From positions 1,178,001-1,242,000 of the forward strand of contig CAVUAT010000014.1 in assembly GCA_963739545.1 (NCBI GenBank): 64,000 nucleotides of DNA, read 5' to 3'. The notes below the pieces were generated by a model. That model searched no databases, was not told the DNA's origin, and was given only the letters and a program-made list of their open reading frames with translations. The stretch comes from CAVUAT01 sp963739545. GTDB taxonomy: Bacteria; Actinomycetota; Thermoleophilia; Solirubrobacterales; 70-9. A program made the translations under genes and the position numbers. Below are positions 47,515 through 56,248 of the stretch, piece by piece (the first letter of the stretch is position 1; each line of letters opens with the position of its first letter).

Positions 47515-48501
47515 ATGACCACCCTGCCCGAATTCCAGACCCCCAAGATCTCAGCCGCGGATGACGCGGACGACAACAAGGGAACGTTCACGATCGAGCC
47601 CCTCGACAAGGGCTTCGGCTACACGTTCGGCAACAGCCTGCGCCGCGTGCTGCTCAGCTCGCTGGGCGGTGCCGCGATCACGAGCGTCCGCATCGAGGGT
47701 GTCGCGCACGAGTTCTCGACGATCCCCGGCCTCAAGGAGGACGTGACGGACCTCGTCCTGAACCTGAAAGAGATCGTCGTGCGCATGCACACCGACGCCG
47801 ACGAGGTCGAGACCCCGCTCGTGGCCACCGGCCCCGGCGAGGTCAAGGCGAAGGACATCGACCTGCCCGCGGGCGTCGAGATCCTCAACCCCGAGGCGCC
47901 GATCGCGACGCTCGAGAAGAAGACCAAGCTCGAGATGTACCTGACGATCGGCCGCGGCCGCGGCTACTCGCCGGCGGACGAGAACAAGTCCGAGGACAAG
48001 CCGATCGGGGTCGTCCCGATCGATTCGATCTTCTCGCCGATCCGCCGAGCGGCCTACAACGTCGACTCGGCCCGCGTCGGCCAGCGGACCGACTTCGACA
48101 AGCTCACGCTGGAGGTCGAGACCGACGGTTCGATCGAGCCCGGCGCGGCGCTTCGCGACGCGGCCGAGATCCTGATCAAGAGCCTGGCGATCTTCACCAC
48201 GGCCGACAGGGTCGACGAGCTGCGCGGCGAGGGCGCGATGGTCTCCGGCAACGGCGGCGCCGCTGCGGGCGAGGCCGCACCGGTCCCCGGGGCCGACGGC
48301 CTCGACGAAATCCTCATCGAGGAGCTCGAGCTGGGCGTCCGCTCATACAACTGCCTCAAGCGCGCCGGCATCCAGACGGTCGGCGAGCTCGTGCGCAAGT
48401 CCGAGTCCGAGTTGAACGCGATCCCGAACTTCGGCCGCAAGTCGATCGAGGAAGTCCAGGAGACTCTGCGCGCGCGCGGCCTCGGGCTTCGCGCGGACTG
48501 A
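47515..48501 (+). CDS. rpoA: RNA polymerase subunit alpha
   Basis: 328 residues with AGAGAAGGA upstream. The N-terminal assembly domain (EPLDKGFGYTFGNSLRRVLL) and the C-terminal DNA-binding domain (ELGVRSYNCLKRAGIQTVGE to the end, NFGRKSIEEVQETL) are intact. The linker contains an Ala/Gly-rich stretch (NGGAAAGEAAPVPGADG). Confidence 0.98.
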   Translation: MTTLPEFQTPKISAADDADDNKGTFTIEPLDKGFGYTFGNSLRRVLLSSLGGAAITSVRIEGVAHEFSTIPGLKEDVTDLVLNLKEIVVRMHTDADEVETPLVATGPGEVKAKDIDLPAGVEILNPEAPIATLEKKTKLEMYLTIGRGRGYSPADENKSEDKPIGVVPIDSIFSPIRRAAYNVDSARVGQRTDFDKLTLEVETDGSIEPGAALRDAAEILIKSLAIFTTADRVDELRGEGAMVSGNGGAAAGEAAPVPGADGLDEILIEELELGVRSYNCLKRAGIQTVGELVRKSESELNAIPNFGRKSIEEVQETLRARGLGLRAD

Positions 48502-48526
48502 CTAGAGTCACCGCCGGAGCAATCTC

Positions 48527-48880
48527 ATGCGCCACGGAAACAAGAAAGGCAAGCTGAGCCGCGACGCCGCTCACCGCCGCTCGTTGCTGCGCACGATGAG
48601 CAAGCAGCTGATCGAACACGAGCGCATACGCACGACCCAGCCGAAGGCGAAGGCGCTGAAGCCGGAGTTCGAGAAGCTGATCACGCTCGCCAAGCGCGGT
48701 GACCTGCACGCGCGCCGCCAGGCCCTGAGCGAGCTGAACCAGGACAAGTTCATCGTTCACAAGCTGTTCGAGGAGATCGCTCCGCGCTACTCGTCGCGCC
48801 CCGGGGGCTACACCCGGATCGTGAAGCTGGGCCCTCGCCGGTCGGACTCGGCCGAGATGGTCTTCATCGAGCTGGTCTGA
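48527..48880 (+). CDS. rplQ: Ribosomal protein bL17
   Basis: 117 residues starting MRHGNKKGKLSRDAAHRRSL, full length, ending GPRRSDSAEMVFIELV. It closes the ribosomal supercluster. The next gene converges at only 16 bases, without room for a hairpin terminator between them. Confidence 0.97.
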   Translation: MRHGNKKGKLSRDAAHRRSLLRTMSKQLIEHERIRTTQPKAKALKPEFEKLITLAKRGDLHARRQALSELNQDKFIVHKLFEEIAPRYSSRPGGYTRIVKLGPRRSDSAEMVFIELV

Positions 48881-48896
48881 CGAAGCCGACGCCCAC

Positions 48897-50192
48897 CTAC
48901 GCGGGCGGGACCTTCTCGGGCTCGGCCGCGTCCGGCGCGTGCTCCTCGCTGGTGGCGCCCTCGACCTGCACATCGGCCGGGTTCTTTTCCTTGCGCGAGA
49001 GGGCCAGGAACGGGACCGCGAGTGAGCTGATGGCCGCCGAGATCAGGTACGAGGGGGCGTAGCCGAAGGCGTCGGCCGCCTTGCCGAGGCCCGGCTGGGC
49101 CCAGACTCCGCCGACGGAGCCCATCAGGGAGTCGAAGGAGAGGATCGTGGCTCGCTGCTTCGAGGGGATCATCGCGTTCAGGTAGGCCTGGCGGATCGGC
49201 ATCGTGGCTGCGAAGAGCAGGCCCCATATGACGATCAGGCCGAGCACGGCATAGAAGTTCTCGATCAGCCCGATCAGCGCGAGGACGAGGGTGCTGGAGC
49301 CCGCGGTCACGATCAGGGCGGACGTGCGCTTGCGGAATAGGCGGCGGATTCGCGGTGCCGCGAGCCCACCCATGATCTGCGCTCCGGCGACGATCGCGGC
49401 CACAAGGCCAGCGATGGAGTACGCCTCGGGGTCTCCGTAGAGCTCGAGCAGGTAGGGCTGTAGGGCGTAGAAGGCATAGATCCCGACCCCGCCGGTGAAC
49501 AGGACCTCGACCATCAGCCACTTGACGGCTGGGACGCGCCAGCCGAAGTCGACCCCCGCTTTCGCGATCTTCCGCATCTCGGCCAGGGGCCGCTGGCCCT
49601 TCTCGGGCGTGAACCCGATGTCGAACATGAGCCGGTAGGCGACGACGAACATGATGATCAGGGCGGCGGCCCTGACCAGAAACGGGACGCCCAGGCTGAA
49701 CGCGGCCGCCAGGACGCCGCCGCCGATCGAGCCGACCAGCATCGCGATTCCGGTGGCGACCTGTCCGCGACCGAGCACCGCCTCGAGCTCGCCGTCGAAG
49801 CCGGTCGCGGCGAGGGCGTCGACAAGCCAGGCTTCGACAGCGCCGGAGAAGAACGTGAACCCGAGCCCGAGCATGATCGACACGATCGCCCACCACCAGA
49901 ATGCCGCCTCCACCTGCCAAAGGAGAACGTAGAGAAGGGTCGCGATCGTCAGGGTCACGGTCCCCACCAGGTACGAGAATCGGCGCCCGACCGTGTCGGC
50001 CACGATCCCGGTCGGGACCTCGAAGATGACCATGCCCGCGGTGAAGAAGGCGTTCGCCGTGAAGGCCTCGAAGTTGGAGAGCCCAGCGTCGAGTAGGAAG
50101 ATCGTGTTTATGCCCCAGATCGCCGAGTTCGCGAGCGTCGCACCGAGCATCAGCAGGTAGTACGTGCGCTGGATCCTCTGCGGAGTCGGCAT
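48897..50192 (-). CDS. Major facilitator superfamily transporter
   Basis: 431 residues with about 12 hydrophobic segments. The loop between helices 2 and 3 reads GIVADTVGRRFSYLVG, the MFS signature (G-x-x-x-D-x-x-G-R-R). The first helix is preceded by RIQRTYYLLMLGATLANSAI, and the C-terminal tail is Glu/Ala-rich. The substrate cannot be told; drug or small-molecule export is possible. It converges on rplQ. Confidence 0.9.
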   Translation of the reverse strand: MPTPQRIQRTYYLLMLGATLANSAIWGINTIFLLDAGLSNFEAFTANAFFTAGMVIFEVPTGIVADTVGRRFSYLVGTVTLTIATLLYVLLWQVEAAFWWWAIVSIMLGLGFTFFSGAVEAWLVDALAATGFDGELEAVLGRGQVATGIAMLVGSIGGGVLAAAFSLGVPFLVRAAALIIMFVVAYRLMFDIGFTPEKGQRPLAEMRKIAKAGVDFGWRVPAVKWLMVEVLFTGGVGIYAFYALQPYLLELYGDPEAYSIAGLVAAIVAGAQIMGGLAAPRIRRLFRKRTSALIVTAGSSTLVLALIGLIENFYAVLGLIVIWGLLFAATMPIRQAYLNAMIPSKQRATILSFDSLMGSVGGVWAQPGLGKAADAFGYAPSYLISAAISSLAVPFLALSRKEKNPADVQVEGATSEEHAPDAAEPEKVPPA

Positions 50193-50350
50193 CAGCCGCA
50201 GCTCCCGAGCTCACGGGCCGAGATGGCGAGCGGCGCCGCGAGGCGACGTGCGCGAAAGCTCCCGTTTGCCGGGCGGGCGGGCAAGCACCCACACTAGGGG
50301 TCGTAAACCCGCCACCCGGGGTCTCGATAATCGGCGCACTCCTCGTGGCA

Positions 50351-50384
50351 CTGTGACCGGGGAGCACTCTCCAAAAACGTGGCG
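50351..50384 (-). repeat. 3'-end repeat, copy 1
   Basis: On the minus strand it reads CGCCACGTTTTTGGAG, then AGTGCTCCCCGGTCACAG. It starts 43 bases downstream of the DUF4239 stop codon. The second copy (51312) lies 26 bases beyond the SnoaL stop, in the same orientation. The T5 tract suggests a role in transcription ending. Confidence 0.65.
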
Positions 50385-50427
50385 AGCGCTTGGGGGATCA
50401 AAGGTCATCAGCGCCCATCGCGCGGAT

Positions 50428-51261
50428 TCAGGCCTCCACGGGAGCTCCCGTTTCCGTGCATGGAGGAGTCACCTCGGTTGCGCGTGAAAGCGCTTGCTCC
50501 TCCTCGATCGTGTGCAGCACGTGCTCCATTTCGATCGGGGTGATGCTCCCGTGCTCCTCGGTGAAGGGGTGATCCAGGAACCAGACCAGCAACAGCGCCG
50601 AGGTCACCATCACCGCAACCGACGCAACGACCGCGGCCTGGACCAGGAAGCTCCCTCTGCGGTTGGCGCTCAAGGCAACCCAGCCGATCGTCAACGCGGC
50701 CCCCAGCAGCAGCACGATCCAGAGTGGGCGCGGCACCACGCGGACGGCCTCGGCCAGCCGGGTGCGCCGGCCCTCGATCCGCTCGTCCTGCTCGATCAGC
50801 ATCTGGCGAAACGAGGCCTTCTTGATGAAGGAATTGGCCCTCAAGCTCAGGAGCTGCTCCCTGAGCCGGCTGCCCCACTCGTTGACCGCCGGACTCGACC
50901 TCTCGTCCCGCATTGCGGGCCAGCCTTGATGGACTACCGCGCGGCCGTAGCAGACCAGCGTGCCCTTCAGCAGCGCGTTCTCCTCCGGCTCGTATGCCTC
51001 CGCCGTCCGGGAGAGCTGAAGGACGGCCTGGGCCTCGAGCTCCGCCCCCGCCTTGCCCTCGTTGTAGCTGTCATAAGCCTCGAGCACGACGAAGGCCAGC
51101 AGGACCGCAAAGGCGGTGCCGAGGAAATCGAACGCCTTGTTGTGCTCGCCGACCTCGTCCGCGAAGCGCTCGTTGAACGGGCTGTGGCGCGCCGCCCACA
51201 GGAACGCGACGGAGAGAGCCGCCGCGCCGATCACGATTCCGGCCTGCGCGAGGAGGGTCAT
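50428..51261 (-). CDS. DUF4239-family membrane protein
   Basis: 277 residues. The N-terminal helix, the motif FDFLGTAFAVLLAFVVLEAYDS, a central soluble part (VCYGRAVVHQGWPAMRDERS, then a helical region), two hydrophobic segments near residues 177-195 and 207-228, and a C-terminal motif (LLVWFLDHPFTEEHGSI) match bestrophin-like DUF4239 proteins. Their role is not established; some are compared with chloride channels. Copies of the same short repeat lie on both sides. Confidence 0.75.
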   Translation of the reverse strand: MTLLAQAGIVIGAAALSVAFLWAARHSPFNERFADEVGEHNKAFDFLGTAFAVLLAFVVLEAYDSYNEGKAGAELEAQAVLQLSRTAEAYEPEENALLKGTLVCYGRAVVHQGWPAMRDERSSPAVNEWGSRLREQLLSLRANSFIKKASFRQMLIEQDERIEGRRTRLAEAVRVVPRPLWIVLLLGAALTIGWVALSANRRGSFLVQAAVVASVAVMVTSALLLVWFLDHPFTEEHGSITPIEMEHVLHTIEEEQALSRATEVTPPCTETGAPVEA

Positions 51262-51311
51262 TGCCGGACCCTATCCTCAGGCGCCCGCCCTGGTTAGTTC
51301 ATGCGCTGGCG

Positions 51312-51344
51312 CTGTGACCGGGAGCACGCTCCAAAAACGTGGCG
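51312..51344 (-). repeat. 3'-end repeat, copy 2
   Basis: 33 bases, identical to copy 1 (50351-50384) except one lost G and one substitution. On the minus strand CGCCACGTTTTTGGAG is followed by CGTGCTCCCGGTCACAG. The GGAGC/GCTCC halves form a short palindrome. Confidence 0.65.
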
Positions 51345-51367
51345 CCTGGGACGTTCCCAGACGCCAC
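51339..51367 (-). terminator. Intrinsic terminator of the SnoaL-like gene
   Basis: Read on the minus strand, GTGGCG-T-CTGGGA and TCCCAG-G-CGCCAC form a 12-pair stem with a short loop, and GTTTTT follows directly. It begins three bases after the stop of the gene ending at 51371 and overlaps the 3'-end repeat, which supplies the T-tract. Confidence 0.75.
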
Positions 51368-51370
51368 GCC

Positions 51371-51736
51371 CTACTCCTGCAGCCCGGCGGCATCGAGGGC
51401 TTCGGCCTCGCTCCCGAAGTTCCGCCACCGCGTCATTTTGCCGTCACGCCACTCGCCTGCAGCCCAAATCGTCTCCTCGAAGGGCACACCGCTATCGAGG
51501 CCGTGGCCGCGGACACGCAGGGCGACGATCCCGGAGTCGCCGAGGTCACGCAGCTCCAGAACCTCGATGCTGAAGTCGGGGAAAATGGTGAGCAGGTCCC
51601 GCCACCATTCGCGGACGCCGTCGTGGCCGCGGTAGTAGGAATCGCCCTCCATCTCTCTGAAGCGCGTAGTGAACTCGGGACCCTCGCTAGCATTCGAAAG
51701 GCAACCGGAATCTTCGGTGAACGAATACGTCGTCAT
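51371..51736 (-). CDS. SnoaL-like (NTF2-fold) protein, N-terminally truncated or rearranged
   Basis: 121 residues. From residue 19 on (GPEFTTRFREMEGDSYYRGH, DGVREWWRDLLTIFPDFSIE) it matches SnoaL-like proteins. The usual opening helix of about 30 residues (of the type MSQENVE...FNRGD) is missing and is replaced by an unrelated sequence that is antisense to hicB. I infer that recombination or insertion removed the original 5' end; the gene may be a remnant. The ligand is unknown. Confidence 0.6.
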   Translation of the reverse strand: MTTYSFTEDSGCLSNASEGPEFTTRFREMEGDSYYRGHDGVREWWRDLLTIFPDFSIEVLELRDLGDSGIVALRVRGHGLDSGVPFEETIWAAGEWRDGKMTRWRNFGSEAEALDAAGLQE

Positions 51737-51929
51737 ATGTGAGCTCGCCGGCGACGGCGGATGGTCTGGTTACGCGCCTGATATCCCAGGGGTTGTCGTT
51801 GCAGGCGACTCGAAGGAGGAGGTCGAATCGCTCATGCATGGAGCGCTCGAGCTTCACCTCGAAGAGCTGGCCAAGAACGGCGAAGACCAACCAACACCCA
51901 GTAGCAAGGCGGGGCTGATCCGGATCTGA
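51717..51929 (+). CDS. HicB-family antitoxin-like protein, orphan
   Basis: 70 residues from GTG 51717: YVVICELAGDGGWSGYAPDI followed by PGVVVAGDSKEEVESLMHGA, the partial RNase-H fold of HicB (UPF0150). No C-terminal DNA-binding domain and no adjacent hicA toxin gene were found. Its 5' end overlaps the SnoaL gene on the other strand by 20 bases. Such solitary short HicB proteins are common and their role is unclear. Confidence 0.75.
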   Translation: MNEYVVICELAGDGGWSGYAPDIPGVVVAGDSKEEVESLMHGALELHLEELAKNGEDQPTPSSKAGLIRI

Positions 51930-51944
51930 AGTCTCAGGGCGTCG

Positions 51945-52193
51945 TCAGCCGCGGCGGTTCGGGCTCACGGCGATCATGAATCCGATCATCGTCAGCACGA
52001 TGATGCCGAGCACCAGCCACTCCCAGCTGCTCTCGATGGCGCTGACGGCCGCGTAGCCGAGCGCTCCGCCGACGAGCAGAGCGATGACCGCATAGATGGC
52101 CGAGCCCTTCTCGGAGCCGCGCCGCAGGCTGTCGTTGCCGGCCAGCGTGCTGCGTTCGAGCGAGTTGCGCTGGGTGATGTCCAGGTTCCCCAT
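51945..52193 (-). CDS. Small two-helix membrane protein
   Basis: 82 residues from ATG 52193, preceded by AGAGGAGAGAG. A polar N-terminus (NLDITQRNSLERSTLAGNDS) is followed by two hydrophobic segments (IYAVIALLVGGALGYAAVSA and WLVLGIIVLTMIGFMIAV). I do not recognise a family. A longer start at 52367 lacks support. Confidence 0.55.
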   Translation of the reverse strand: MGNLDITQRNSLERSTLAGNDSLRRGSEKGSAIYAVIALLVGGALGYAAVSAIESSWEWLVLGIIVLTMIGFMIAVSPNRRG

Positions 52194-52284
52194 TTGGCTC
52201 TCTCCTCTAGTAGGTAACAAGCACCTTACGCCCACCGCAGGCACGGGGACAGTGCAACGGATCACACAGCCGCGTGCGCCGGGG

Positions 52285-52431
52285 CTAGGTGGAGCGGCGG
52301 GTCGGGTCGAGGGCGGCCATGAAAGTTGCGTAGATGGTCGTCCCCGTGCCTGCGCCGCCGCGGCCAACGAAGGTCTCGCGGGCCTCTTCGCGGCCGATCG
52401 AGCCGGGCTCGTCCGAAGGGGGCGGAGTCAT
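52285..52431 (-). CDS. Possible small protein of 48 residues
   Basis: It reads MTPPPSDEPGSIGREEARET and ends FMAALDPTRRST. It starts 21 bases from truA on the other strand. CACTATT, 6 bases before the ATG on its own strand, could be the -10 of a leaderless transcript. No family is recognised. The alternative is a non-coding divergent promoter region. Confidence 0.35.
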   Translation of the reverse strand: MTPPPSDEPGSIGREEARETFVGRGGAGTGTTIYATFMAALDPTRRST

Positions 52432-52452
52432 GGCGAATAGTGTCGCGGGTCC

Positions 52453-53253
52453 ATGAGCTTCGTGCGAATTGACCTCGCCTACCAGGGCACCGAGTTCGCC
52501 GGCTGGGCCACCCAGCCCGGGCAGCGGACCGTCCAGGCGGAGCTCGAGGCCGCGATCGAGGAGATGCTGGGCGAACGGGTTACGCTCAGGGTCGCGGGGC
52601 GGACCGACGCGGGGGTCCACGCGTGGGGGCAGGTCGCGAGCTTCGAGCTGCCGGGCCGCGAGCCGCCCGAGGCGCTGGGGCGTGGGCTGCAGGCGCTGAC
52701 GCCCAGCGACGTCGCGGTGCTCGCAGCGCGACCCGCCCCCGGCGGGTTCGATGCCCGGCGCGACGCGATGTCGCGCACCTACTGCTACCGGCTGCTCGCC
52801 TCGCCCGTCCCGAGCCCGTTCGAGCGCGATCTCTCGCTGTTCTGGCGCCACCGCATCCACCCTGGCGTGCTCGAGCGCTGCGCCGAAGCGCTGGTCGGGA
52901 CGCACGACTTCACCGCCTTCACGCCGACCCAGACGGAACGCACCCACTACAGGCGGCGAATCATGCGGGCGGAGTGGCAGCGGGGCCGCGTGCTCGGCAG
53001 CGGCCACCGCAGCGACTCGGCCCCCGGCGCCGAGCTGTTCGAGTTCTGGATCGAGGCCGAGTCGTTCCTGCACAACATGGTGCGCGCAATCGTCGGCACC
53101 ATGCTCGAGGTCGGCACGGGCCGCCGCCGCTTCGAGGAGTTCACCGACCTGCTGGGTGGCGCCCCGAGGGCGACGGCCGGCGACACGGCGCAGCCGCACG
53201 GGCTCTACCTCGCATCGGTCGACTACGGCTCCGGACCGGCTACGTCCGAATAG
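52453..53253 (+). CDS. truA: tRNA pseudouridine synthase A
   Basis: 266 residues. The catalytic Asp52 lies in GRTDAGVHAWGQVASF, and the later MSRTYCYRLLASP, HDFTAF and FLHNMVRAIVGTM motifs are typical. It modifies uridines 38-40 of the tRNA anticodon arm. truA often follows rplQ; here it is displaced by about 3.5 kb of accessory genes. The start ATG has little leader and may be leaderless. Confidence 0.95.
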   Translation: MSFVRIDLAYQGTEFAGWATQPGQRTVQAELEAAIEEMLGERVTLRVAGRTDAGVHAWGQVASFELPGREPPEALGRGLQALTPSDVAVLAARPAPGGFDARRDAMSRTYCYRLLASPVPSPFERDLSLFWRHRIHPGVLERCAEALVGTHDFTAFTPTQTERTHYRRRIMRAEWQRGRVLGSGHRSDSAPGAELFEFWIEAESFLHNMVRAIVGTMLEVGTGRRRFEEFTDLLGGAPRATAGDTAQPHGLYLASVDYGSGPATSE

Positions 53254-53284
53254 AGCTCGGCCGCCGACTCTTAGAATCGAAGGC

Positions 53285-54142
53285 ATGCGCGTGCTGATCA
53301 CCAACGACGACGGCATATCCGCCAAGGGCTTGCAGGCGCTCCGACGCGCCCTCGTCGAGCTGCCCGAGCTCGAGGTCAGCGTGATCGCGCCGGACTCCAA
53401 CCGCAGCGCGACCGCGCGCAGCATCACGACACGCTCACCTCTGTGGGTGCAGGAGGTCGAGTTCGAGGACGGCTCGATGGGCTTCGCAACCGACGGGACG
53501 CCGGTCGATTGCGTTCGCTTCGCGGACCTCGGCCTGATCGGCGACAGCAAGCCCGAGCTGATCGTCTCGGGAATCAACCACGGCGCAAACCTCGGCGACG
53601 ACATCACCTACTCGGGCACGGTCGCGGCAGCGCTCGAGGGGATCGTGCTCGGCATCCCAGCGATCGCCGTGTCCCAGCAGTCCGGCGCGCGCGAGATGGA
53701 CTTCCGCCTCGGACGCGAATTCGACTTCGAGGTCGCGGCCGCCTTCACCGCCGAGCTGGTCCGCGGCGTCGCCGCGCAGCCGATTCCCGACGACACCCTG
53801 GTGAACGTCAACTGCCCCGCCGGCGAGCCGAGCGGAGTCGAGGTCACCCACCTCGGCAAGCGCCTCTACAACGACGAGCTCAAGCTGGTCGACACCGATG
53901 AGGACGGCGGCAGGCGCCGCTACGAGATCTACGGCTTCGAGCCGTCGTTCGAGGACGAGGAGGGCTCGGACCTGTCTGCTATCGCGCAGGGCCGGATCTC
54001 GGTCAGCACGCTGCACTTCGACCTCACCGACCGCGAGGGCCTCGAAACCCTTCGCTCCTGGGACCTCGAGGCGATGCTGGCCGCCGTGGGCGGCGACGGG
54101 GAGGGCAACGCCCCGCTGAACACGGGCGACGCCTCGCGTTGA
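53285..54142 (+). CDS. surE: 5'/3'-nucleotidase SurE
   Basis: 285 residues from ATG 53285. MRVLITNDDG (metal-binding D8, D9), APDSNRS (S38, N39) and the GINHGANLGDD loop with YSGTVAAALEG are all present. It dephosphorylates nucleotides under stress. The C-terminus has an acidic part (FEPSFEDEEGSDLSAIAQG). It lies 31 bases after truA and 52 before ligA. Confidence 0.95.
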   Translation: MRVLITNDDGISAKGLQALRRALVELPELEVSVIAPDSNRSATARSITTRSPLWVQEVEFEDGSMGFATDGTPVDCVRFADLGLIGDSKPELIVSGINHGANLGDDITYSGTVAAALEGIVLGIPAIAVSQQSGAREMDFRLGREFDFEVAAAFTAELVRGVAAQPIPDDTLVNVNCPAGEPSGVEVTHLGKRLYNDELKLVDTDEDGGRRRYEIYGFEPSFEDEEGSDLSAIAQGRISVSTLHFDLTDREGLETLRSWDLEAMLAAVGGDGEGNAPLNTGDASR

Positions 54143-54194
54143 GACCCCACCGGGGTCCTCATCATCGTGGCTCGCCCTGCCGGGGGATACCGGA

Positions 54195-56195
54195 ATGAGC
54201 GCGAAGAAGGCGAAGCAGCTGAGGGCGGAGATCGCCGATCACGACCGCGCGTACTACGTGGACGACGACCCCACGATCTCCGACACCGAATACGACGACA
54301 TGCTGCGCGAGCTGCGCGAGCTCGAGGAGGCCAACCCCGAGCTCGTCACCCCCGACTCGCCGACCCAGCGCGTCGGCGGCGTGCCGCTCGAGAAGTTCGG
54401 GCGGGTCAAGCACGCCGAGCCGATGCTCTCGCTCGGCAACGCACGCAACGAGGACGAACTGCGCGCCTGGGCCAAGCGCGTCGAGCGCGGCCTGGAGCGG
54501 CTCGACATCGAGGGCAAGGAGATTCGCTACGTGACCGAGCCGAAGGTCGACGGCCTCGCGATCTCGCTCACCTACGAGGACGGCGTGCTGACCCGCGGCG
54601 CCACGCGCGGCGACGGGCGGGTAGGCGAGGAGGTGACCCAGAACCTGCGCACGATGAAGGCGATCCCACTGCGGATCGACAACGCGCCGAAGCTGGTCGA
54701 GGTGCGGGGCGAGGTCTATCTGCCGATCGCGGACTTCGCGAAGCTGAACGAGGAGCGGGCAGCCGAGGGGCTCACGACCTTCGCCAACCCGCGGAACTCG
54801 GCTGCCGGCTCGATCCGTCAGCTCGACCCGAAGCTGGCAGCCGCACGCCCGCTCTCTATGTGGACCTACGGGATCGGCGCACGCGGGGGCTGGGAGCCCG
54901 ACAGCCACTCCGAGATGCTCGAGTGGCTGCGCGACCACGGCTTCCGCGTCAACCCCGACATCGCCCTGCACCAGGGGATCGACGACGTGGCGAAGCGCTG
55001 CCATTGGTGGGAGGGCCGCCGCGACAAGCTCGACTTCGAGATCGACGGCGTCGTCGTCAAGGTGGACGACCGTGGCCTGCAGCGAGAGCTCGGCGTCGCG
55101 GGTCGCGACCCGCGCTGGGCGATCGCCTGGAAGTTCCCCCCGACGACCGCGACGACGAAGCTCAACAAGGTCGTCTGGAACGTGGGGCGGACGGGCCACC
55201 TGCTGCCCTTCGCGATGCTCGAGCCTGTGCACGTCTCGGGCGTCACGGTCAGCACGGCGACCCTGCACAACGAGGAGGACCTCGAGCGCAAGGACGTGCG
55301 AGAGGGCGACGAGGTCGTGGTCATGCGGGCCGGCGATGTGATCCCACAGGTGGTCTCGCCGATCATCCAGCGACGCAAGAAGGGTGCGCGGCGCGCGAGG
55401 CCCCCCAAGAAGTGCCCGCTCTGTGGCACCGGGACGGTCAAGCCCGAGGACGGCGTCTTCACGATCTGCCCGAACCGCACCGGTTGCCCCGGGCAGATCT
55501 TCCAGCACGTCAAGCACTTCCGAGGAGCCCTCGAGATCGAGGGACTCGGCGAGAAGAACGCCCAGCGCTTCCTCCAGGAGGGCCTGATCTCCGACGCGGG
55601 CGACATCTACGACCTGACCGCCGAGCAGGTGAGCGCCCTCGAGGGGTTCGGCGAGACGTCGGCTGAGAAGCTGATGGAGGAGATCGAGAAGTCGAAGTCG
55701 AAGCCGTTCAGCCGCGTCCTCTACGCCCTGGGCATCCCGGGCGTCGGCTTCGTCAATGCCGAGAAGCTCGCCGAGCACTTCGGGACTATGGAGGCGCTCC
55801 TGGCCGCCCAGCCCGACCAGGTCGAGGCGGCCGAGGGGATAGGCCCGATCCTGGCCGAGCAGATCGTCGAGGAACTGGCTGACGAACGGACTCGCAAGCT
55901 GATCGAGCGGCTCGCCGAAGCGGGTCTGCGGATGGAGCTCGACCCCTCGGAGCGCCGCGTTGAGGGAGGCCCACTCGACGGCACGACGGTCGTGCTCACG
56001 GGCACGCTGGCCGATCTCAGCCGCGAGGAGGCGACCAAGCTGATCAAGCGCGCCGGGGGCAAGGTCGTCAACTCGGTCTCGAAGAAGACCGACTACGTGG
56101 TCGCCGGCGACAGTCCCGGGTCGAAGCTCGCGAAGGCGGAAGAGCTCGGCACCGAGGTGCTCGACGAGAAGGGCCTACGGAAGCTCGTCAGCTAG
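54195..56195 (+). CDS. ligA: NAD-dependent DNA ligase
   Basis: 666 residues. Domain Ia (YYVDDDPTISDTEYD), adenylated Lys117 in EPKVDGLAIS, the OB fold, a four-Cys zinc finger (CPLCGTGTV, CPNRTGCPGQ), helix-hairpin-helix repeats (about 470-570) and a C-terminal BRCT domain (GTTVVLTGTLADLSREEATK) are complete. It seals nicks in replication and repair. Confidence 0.97.
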   Translation: MSAKKAKQLRAEIADHDRAYYVDDDPTISDTEYDDMLRELRELEEANPELVTPDSPTQRVGGVPLEKFGRVKHAEPMLSLGNARNEDELRAWAKRVERGLERLDIEGKEIRYVTEPKVDGLAISLTYEDGVLTRGATRGDGRVGEEVTQNLRTMKAIPLRIDNAPKLVEVRGEVYLPIADFAKLNEERAAEGLTTFANPRNSAAGSIRQLDPKLAAARPLSMWTYGIGARGGWEPDSHSEMLEWLRDHGFRVNPDIALHQGIDDVAKRCHWWEGRRDKLDFEIDGVVVKVDDRGLQRELGVAGRDPRWAIAWKFPPTTATTKLNKVVWNVGRTGHLLPFAMLEPVHVSGVTVSTATLHNEEDLERKDVREGDEVVVMRAGDVIPQVVSPIIQRRKKGARRARPPKKCPLCGTGTVKPEDGVFTICPNRTGCPGQIFQHVKHFRGALEIEGLGEKNAQRFLQEGLISDAGDIYDLTAEQVSALEGFGETSAEKLMEEIEKSKSKPFSRVLYALGIPGVGFVNAEKLAEHFGTMEALLAAQPDQVEAAEGIGPILAEQIVEELADERTRKLIERLAEAGLRMELDPSERRVEGGPLDGTTVVLTGTLADLSREEATKLIKRAGGKVVNSVSKKTDYVVAGDSPGSKLAKAEELGTEVLDEKGLRKLVS

Positions 56196-56248
56196 GGCGC
56201 GACATCCGCATCGCCGCGCGCGCGGCGGGACCGGGTAACGCGCCCGTC

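Noticed and set aside
52285..53607. 440-residue minus-strand frame across truA
   Set aside because: It is antisense to truA; only its last 48 codons, outside truA, could be a real small gene.
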